Shown here one piece after another: positions 59,353 to 64,000 of a stretch of 64,000 nt of DNA. This DNA is from an uncultured Dehalococcoidia bacterium (lineage in GTDB: Bacteria; Chloroflexota; Dehalococcoidia; Lucifugimonadales; UBA3495): the NCBI GenBank assembly GCA_958296385.1, contig OY282494.1:1835537-1899536 (forward strand), read 5' to 3'. The notes below the pieces were generated by a model that searched no databases, was not told the DNA's origin, and was given only the letters and a program-made list of their open reading frames with translations. Position 1 is the stretch's first letter, and each line of letters starts with the position of its first letter. The position numbers and the translations under genes are program-made.

Positions 59353-61644
59353 CTAGTCGGCGGCCTCCTGAATGGCCTCCAGCACGGCGGTTGGGGAGAG
59401 GGGAAGTTTGTTGACCCGCACGCCGGTGGCGTGGTAGATGGCGTTGTGCAGGGCGGCCAGCGGGGGGATGATGGGGGCTTCGCCAACCCCGCGCAGGCCG
59501 TAGGGGTGCCGGGGGTTGGGCACTTCCACCATCACGGTGTCAATCATGGGCAAGTCCAGCGCGGTGGGCATCCGGTAGTCGAGGAAACTGGAGTTGAGCA
59601 TCCGGCCGTCGTCGGCGTAGGTGTAGTCCTCGGAGAGGGCCCAGCCCAGGCCCTGGACGGTGCCGCCCTGCATTTGGCCCTCCACGTAGCTGGGGTGGAC
59701 GGCGGTGCCGGCGTCGATAAAGGCGGTGCAGCGGAGGATGTCCACCTTGCCGGTGTCGGGGTCAACCTCAACGTCAATGATGTTGCCGGCAAAGACGGGG
59801 CCAACGCCGGTGGAGTTGGCGGAGGCGGAGGCGGTGAGGGGGCCGCCGGTGCGCATCATGCGGCTGGCAACTTCGGCGATGGTCATGCGGTCTTCGGTGC
59901 TGGTGCAGGTGAACGCGCCGTCGGCGAAATGGACGTCAGCGGGCTGGACTTCCCAGACGAGGGCGCAGCGCTGGGCCATCTGGCCGCGCAAGTCCTCGGC
60001 GGCGGCGATGGCGGCGAGGCCGGTGTCAAAGGCGATGCGGCTGCCGCCGGTGGTAGCCGTCCAGCCGACGGTATCGGTGTCAACGACGGTGGGGGCGATT
60101 TGGTCGACGTCGATGCCGAGGGTTTCGGCAACCTGCATGGCAACGGCGGTGCGGGTGCCGCCGATGTCAACGGAGCCGGTAATCAGATTGAGGGTGCCGT
60201 TGGCGTTGACGTTGATGGTGGCTGACGATGCCTGGCCGCCCTGCCAGCGGAACCCGACAGCAACGCCGCGGCCCCGGTTGGGGCCTTCCAGCGGGGTGCG
60301 GCTGTGGTCGCTGTTGACCATGGCCTCCTCCATTTCGCGGCAGCCGAACACGCGGTGGGGGACGCCGTTGGGCATCCGGTCGCCCTCTTGCACGGCGTTT
60401 TGCAAGCGGAATTGCATGGGGTCGATGCCGAGGAGGTCGGCGAGTTCGTCAACGACGGCTTCCACGGCAAAGGCAACCTGGGGCTGGCCGGGGGCGCGGT
60501 AGGCTTGAACCTTTTGCTTGTTGCACACGACGTCCAGGCCGTCAACCAGCATATGCTCCATCTTGTAGGGGCCAAAGCCGGAGAGGGCGCCGCCGCCGAC
60601 GGGGGAGCCGGGGTAGGCGCCGGCCTCGTACACCATATAAAGCTGGCCGGCAACCATGGTGCCGTCGTGCTTGACGCCCATCTTGCAGCGGAGGAAAGTG
60701 GCCGAGGTGGGGCCGCTGCCCTCAAAGACTTCTTTGCGGTCCATGGCGATTTTGACGGGGCGGCCGGTTTTGCGGGAGAGGACGGCGGCCACAGGGTCGA
60801 GGTAGGCGATGGCTTTGGCGCCGAAGCCGCCGCCGATTTCCATAGGCACGACTTTGACCTGGGATTCGGGAACGCCGATGATGGCGGCAGTTTGGGCCCG
60901 GATGTTGAACAGGCCCTGAGTGCTGGTCCAGACGGTGACGCGCCCGTCGGCCGACCACATGGCAGTGGATACGTGGGGTTCAATGTAGCCCTGATGCACC
61001 GTCTGGGTCTCAAACTCGCGCTCGATGACGATGTCCGATTCGGCAAAGCCGGCCTCGACGTCGCCGACCTTGTGCTGGATGTGGCCGGCCACGTTGCTCT
61101 TGACGCCGGTGTCATCGCCCCGGGCGAAACGCTCCATCCGGAAGTAGGTAGTCATGTCGTCGTGGAGCAGGGTGGGGTTATCGGCCATGGCCTCGCGCCA
61201 GGTGAGGACGGTGGGGAGGACTTCGTAATCTACTTTGACGAGGGCCAGGGCTTCCTCGGCGACGTGCTGGCTGGTGGCGCAGACGGCGGCGACGGCGTGG
61301 CCGACGTAGAGGGCTTTGTCTTTGGCGAGCATATTCTCGGCAATCATGCGGGCGTTGCCCTGCACTTCGGCAAAGTCCAGCATCCGGTCTTGCACGATGG
61401 GGAAATCGGCGGAGGTTGCTACGGCGACGACGCCGGGGAGGGCTTCGGCCTGGCTGGTGTCAATGCTGCGGATGCGGGCGTGGGAGTGGGGGCTGCGCAG
61501 CACTTTGGCGTGCAGCATACCGGGGAGGTTGATGTCGGCGCCGTAGCGGGCGGCGCCGGTAACCTTGTCCACCCCATCGTGGCGCACCGGGCGGGTGCCG
61601 ATAACGCGGTACTGGCCGGACTGTGTGGCAGTGGTAGTAGTCAT
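59353..61644 (-). CDS. Molybdenum hydroxylase large subunit (xanthine dehydrogenase/CO dehydrogenase family)
   Basis: 763 residues. RPVRHDGVDKVTGAARYGADI is the family start; IGGGFGAKAIAYLDPVAAVLSRKTGRPVKI is the cofactor-binding loop. QAYRAPGQPQ and, near the end, LRGVGEAPIIPPLAALHNAIYHATGVR carry the catalytic Glu in GVGEAP. It would bind molybdopterin and hydroxylate an aldehyde or N-heterocycle. The usual FAD and 2Fe-2S partner genes are not adjacent; they may lie elsewhere. GGAGG before ATG 61644 sets the start. The modABC operon in this window could supply molybdate. Confidence 0.92.
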   Translation of the reverse strand: MTTTTATQSGQYRVIGTRPVRHDGVDKVTGAARYGADINLPGMLHAKVLRSPHSHARIRSIDTSQAEALPGVVAVATSADFPIVQDRMLDFAEVQGNARMIAENMLAKDKALYVGHAVAAVCATSQHVAEEALALVKVDYEVLPTVLTWREAMADNPTLLHDDMTTYFRMERFARGDDTGVKSNVAGHIQHKVGDVEAGFAESDIVIEREFETQTVHQGYIEPHVSTAMWSADGRVTVWTSTQGLFNIRAQTAAIIGVPESQVKVVPMEIGGGFGAKAIAYLDPVAAVLSRKTGRPVKIAMDRKEVFEGSGPTSATFLRCKMGVKHDGTMVAGQLYMVYEAGAYPGSPVGGGALSGFGPYKMEHMLVDGLDVVCNKQKVQAYRAPGQPQVAFAVEAVVDELADLLGIDPMQFRLQNAVQEGDRMPNGVPHRVFGCREMEEAMVNSDHSRTPLEGPNRGRGVAVGFRWQGGQASSATINVNANGTLNLITGSVDIGGTRTAVAMQVAETLGIDVDQIAPTVVDTDTVGWTATTGGSRIAFDTGLAAIAAAEDLRGQMAQRCALVWEVQPADVHFADGAFTCTSTEDRMTIAEVASRMMRTGGPLTASASANSTGVGPVFAGNIIDVEVDPDTGKVDILRCTAFIDAGTAVHPSYVEGQMQGGTVQGLGWALSEDYTYADDGRMLNSSFLDYRMPTALDLPMIDTVMVEVPNPRHPYGLRGVGEAPIIPPLAALHNAIYHATGVRVNKLPLSPTAVLEAIQEAAD

Positions 61645-61687
61645 GGGGTTCCTCCGATTGGACAGGGGGTTACGTGATGGACAGGGC

Positions 61688-62464
61688 TTAAGTATCCCGG
61701 TCGCTGGCAAAGTTGGGCAGGAAGTATTCGCGGCTGGGGTCGGGGGGCATTCCGGGCATATTGGCGGGCATGATGCCGTCGCTTTCCAGGGCGGAGCGGA
61801 CGATGCCTTTGTTGAAGGGGCTGATGTCGTCGTCGGCCATGAATTGACGGACGGGCATCCAGAGACATTCCTCAATCTCGTGCTCGCCCATCTTGATGTC
61901 GGTGGTGAGGGCGCGCAAGCGGCAGACGAAGTAGATGTCGGACTTGCCGTAGCGGTAGCCGTGCCAGTGCCGGAAGCAGGTCAGGGCCTCAAACCGGGCG
62001 TCAACGCCGGTTTCCTCCAGCACCTCGCGGACGATGGAATCAACGATGTTCTCGCCGGGTTCCAGCGCGCCGCCGGGCAGCTTGTAAAAGGGCGGGCGGT
62101 TGTCGATGCGGTAGCGTTCGCAGACTACCAGCAGCTCATCGTGGTCGTTGACGACTACGCCGCCGGCGCCGACGTAGTGGGTAGCGTAGTTGGGGATGTA
62201 GGAACCGGGGACTAGCGACAGGGTGGCAGTGAGGTAGTCGGCGCCGGCGTGGTGGTAGGCGAAGCCGCGCGCGGCGGCGATGGGGACGTGAGAGGCCAGG
62301 GCGATGGGCAGGTCAACCCAGGCGACTTCGTAGCCGGCGGCGCGCCATTCGGCGATGGAGGCATCCAGCCGGGCGGTGAATTCGGCCGGGTCGGTGGGGA
62401 GTTCAGCGGTATTGACCACCACCCCGCGAAAAGGGTTGGGAGCAGCGGCAAGCGGAGCAGCCAA
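61688..62464 (-). CDS. Nudix hydrolase with N-terminal extension
   Basis: 258 residues from TTG 62464, chosen because GAGG lies five to six bases upstream; TTG 62479 and GTG further in are alternatives. The Nudix box is GGALEPGENIVDSIVREVLEETGV (GX5EX7REUXEEXGU pattern) near residue 134. The first ~95 residues (FTARLDASIAEWRAAGYEVAWVDLPIALASHVPIAAARGF) match the pre-Nudix domain of plant and animal NUDT6-like enzymes. It hydrolyses a nucleoside diphosphate linked to another group; the substrate is unknown. Operon with the molybdenum hydroxylase. Confidence 0.9.
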   Translation of the reverse strand: MAAPLAAAPNPFRGVVVNTAELPTDPAEFTARLDASIAEWRAAGYEVAWVDLPIALASHVPIAAARGFAYHHAGADYLTATLSLVPGSYIPNYATHYVGAGGVVVNDHDELLVVCERYRIDNRPPFYKLPGGALEPGENIVDSIVREVLEETGVDARFEALTCFRHWHGYRYGKSDIYFVCRLRALTTDIKMGEHEIEECLWMPVRQFMADDDISPFNKGIVRSALESDGIMPANMPGMPPDPSREYFLPNFASDRDT

Positions 62465-62608
62465 AACGTACCTCGTCAAGCAGTAAGCGTTGCCGGTTCA
62501 GCAGGCCCGTATCGCGCTAAGCGACGGGCCGGTGAGCCGGCGGCAGTATAGCACAACGGCGGCGGCGTTCCGTATGACGGGGAACGGAATGATGGGGGAT
62601 GGACGGGG

Positions 62609-62983
62609 CTAATACTCAAAGCCGGTTTCGGCGGCCCAAGCCTGGACGCCGCGGCGGAAGGCCAGGGCGCCCATGGGGGCGATTACGGCTTGCATGGCTT
62701 CCAGTATTTCCCGGGGGGTGGCGCCTTCGTTGAGGGCGACGCGGATGTGGGCCTGGATTTGCTCCTGGTCGGCGCGGAGGGCGGTTTCGACGCAGATTTG
62801 GAGGAGCTCTTTGGTTTTGCGGTCCAGCAGGCGCTGGCCGGTGTAGGTGGCTTCGATGAACTCGCCGTACTTGCGCGTCCATTCGGGGTCGGCGAGGGCG
62901 TTGATGCGGTGCATCTCGAGGGTGTAGCCGCGGGTCTGGGCGGCTTCGTCGATGAGGCGTTGGGCGTCGGTGTTGTCGGGCAT
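62609..62983 (-). CDS. Carboxymuconolactone decarboxylase family protein
   Basis: 124 residues. EWTRKYGEFIEATYTGQRLLDRKTKELLQICVETALRADQEQIQAHIRVALNEGATPREILEAMQAVIAPMGALAF is the single-repeat CMD fold. The CxxxH proton-relay region of AhpD is replaced: one Cys (ICVETALRAD) and a His in QAHIRVAL. It is the second CMD-like gene in the window. It may be in an operon with the SIS gene 50 bp upstream. Confidence 0.9.
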   Translation of the reverse strand: MPDNTDAQRLIDEAAQTRGYTLEMHRINALADPEWTRKYGEFIEATYTGQRLLDRKTKELLQICVETALRADQEQIQAHIRVALNEGATPREILEAMQAVIAPMGALAFRRGVQAWAAETGFEY

Positions 62984-63033
62984 GGTTTAAAGTTCTCCGT
63001 GATATGCGGGATGGGAGCGGGATTGATTGGCGG

Positions 63034-64000
63034 TTAGAGGTCGTAGTGGGCGCGGGCGGCGGCCTGGCGGGGGTCGTCTTGCTGGAATAAATCGGGATGG
63101 CGGCCCCGGGCCAGGGCCAGGTGGTAGGTGAACAGCTGGAGGGGGATTACGCTGACGATGGGCATTAGCTCCGGCCGGCAGCGGGGCAGGGTGAAAATGC
63201 GCGCGCCGGTGGCGGCGATTGCGCCGGCGGTTTGGCGTTCCGCATCGGTGACGGGTTCGGACATTAGCGCCCACACCGGGGCGCCAAGTTCGGCGGCGGC
63301 GTGGGCCAGGTTGAGGGTGCGCTGGCGGTCGTCGCCGGGCGGGGCAATCAGGGTCAGCAGGCAATCGGCGTCCAGGGCGCAAAAGGGGCCGTGGAGCAGC
63401 TGCTCAATCTGAAAACCCTCGCAGTCGGCGCGGCTGGTTTCCTTGATTTTGAGGGCAACCTCGTAGGCGTTGGCGCGGTGGGCGCCCCAGCCGGCGGATA
63501 CGAACCGGCGGCGGGCGTGGTGCTCCTGGGCTACGGCTTTGATGTCAGCCTCGGCGTCTAACACTTGCTGCACGGGGGCGCACAAGTCGTCGTCCCAATC
63601 GGCATCGGCAGCGCCAGCGCCGGCCAGCGCGCGGTTGAGGATGGCGATGGCGGTCAGGGCGGTGGTGTAGCTGACGGTGAAGGCCGACGACAGCTCCGGC
63701 GGGACGGTGTGAATCAGGTCGTGGGCGGCCTGGATGCGGGGGCCGGGGTCGGTGGACGTGATGGCGACGGTGTAGGCGCCGGCGGCCAGGGCAGCGTCCA
63801 GGGCGTCGTAAGAGGAACGCTTGGTACCGCGATGGCTGAACACGATAACGGCGTCGTCGGGGGTGACGCGGGGCGGGGCGGTGCAGAACTCAAAGGAGTT
63901 GTACGCAAAAGTCTCCGGGCCGCTGGCCAGCATCCGCTGGCCGGCCAGAGCAGCGTGCCACGAGGTGCCAATGCCCACCAGATAGATGCGCCGCCGCCCG
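63034..64000 (-). CDS. SIS-domain protein (GlmS isomerase-like), N-terminus outside window
   Basis: The frame runs through the window's right edge, so at least 321 residues are present and the start is missing. YLVGIGTSWHAALAGQRML is the first SIS domain start, VIVFSHRGTKRSSYDALDAALAAGAYTVAITS follows, and the second SIS domain has RRFVSAGWGAHRANAYEVALKIKETSR. The C-terminal layout resembles the isomerase half of glucosamine-6-phosphate synthase or an AgaS-type sugar isomerase. Whether a glutaminase domain precedes it is unknown. It ends the window. Confidence 0.85.
   Translation of the reverse strand, partial: GRRRIYLVGIGTSWHAALAGQRMLASGPETFAYNSFEFCTAPPRVTPDDAVIVFSHRGTKRSSYDALDAALAAGAYTVAITSTDPGPRIQAAHDLIHTVPPELSSAFTVSYTTALTAIAILNRALAGAGAADADWDDDLCAPVQQVLDAEADIKAVAQEHHARRRFVSAGWGAHRANAYEVALKIKETSRADCEGFQIEQLLHGPFCALDADCLLTLIAPPGDDRQRTLNLAHAAAELGAPVWALMSEPVTDAERQTAGAIAATGARIFTLPRCRPELMPIVSVIPLQLFTYHLALARGRHPDLFQQDDPRQAAARAHYDL

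Noticed and set aside
58255-60225. 656-codon plus-strand frame opposite the metalloprotease, pth and molybdenum hydroxylase genes
   Set aside because: It crosses three well-supported minus-strand genes and is Gly/Val/Ala-rich low-complexity.

Overview
The window is high-GC bacterial chromosome. It most resembles a Chloroflexota genome of the SAR202/Dehalococcoidia type. The grounds are the content (ring- and side-chain-degrading amidohydrolases, a luciferase-like monooxygenase, an epoxide hydrolase, a GMC oxidoreductase, carboxymuconolactone-decarboxylase-like proteins, a branched-chain-amino-acid type ABC importer) and the long Val/Glu repeat linker after the lipobox of the LivK-like lipoprotein, a habit of Chloroflexota binding proteins. 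The lineage is an inference; no 16S/23S rRNA is present.

Layout. 1-4.2 kb: end of a SCO1664-type kinase-like gene, a HAD phosphatase, and a molybdate importer operon modABC. 4.3-12.3 kb: small catabolic or accessory genes (Lin0512 family, nitroreductase, enoyl-CoA hydratase, alpha/beta hydrolase, NTF2-like, CMD-like, amidohydrolase, flavin monooxygenase, epoxide hydrolase). 12.4-17.6 kb: livGFHM with a convergent livK. 17.8-21.2 kb: GMC oxidoreductase, a second amidohydrolase, and a galactose-binding-like protein. 21.6-28.2 kb: a two-gene island, PLD-SNF2 helicase plus N6-adenine methylase, with codon use and strand skew unlike the rest; it is probably an acquired restriction/defence system. 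28.4-32.8 kb: biotin-dependent acyl-CoA carboxylase (carboxyltransferase, biotin carboxylase, separate biotin carrier) and a RidA protein. 33-38.2 kb: MFS transporter, gene remnants, hydrolase, membrane protein, MBL-fold protein, BioY. 38.9-47.1 kb: PolX, repeat protein, S1-domain protein, gamma-carbonic anhydrase, DNA polymerase III alpha. 47.3-53.2 kb: a cluster guaB3 - UGSC selenoprotein - small gene - unknown gene, then clpC. 53.5-54 kb: an orphan 5S rRNA (-) and tRNA-Lys(UUU) (+). 54.1-64 kb: AIM24 family, kinase, CHC2 zinc-finger protein, metalloprotease, pth, molybdenum hydroxylase, Nudix, CMD, SIS-domain protein.

The most interesting points follow. (i) A selenoprotein of the UGSC family has an in-frame TGA at 49071-49073. 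A downstream hairpin carries its GGUCU loop at exactly nucleotides 19-23 after the UGA, the same place as in E. coli fdhF. (ii) The next small gene in that operon keeps a coding-like frame past its own TGA, so it may be a second selenoprotein. (iii) The helicase/methylase island has an unusual domain layout and an apparent foreign origin. (iv) A ~108-bp inverted repeat family is present in seven places, with all six complete copies in one orientation. (v) A 23-bp palindromic repeat family occurs three times, and a 210-bp element with 14-bp terminal inverted repeats sits close to one copy.

Metabolic links: ModABC would feed the molybdenum hydroxylase at 59-61.6 kb, and BioY would supply biotin to the carboxylase at 28-32 kb. 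Transcription signals are readable: several good -35/-10 pairs with 17-18 bp spacing, and at least three genes whose -10 lies 8-11 bases from the start codon, suggesting leaderless mRNAs.
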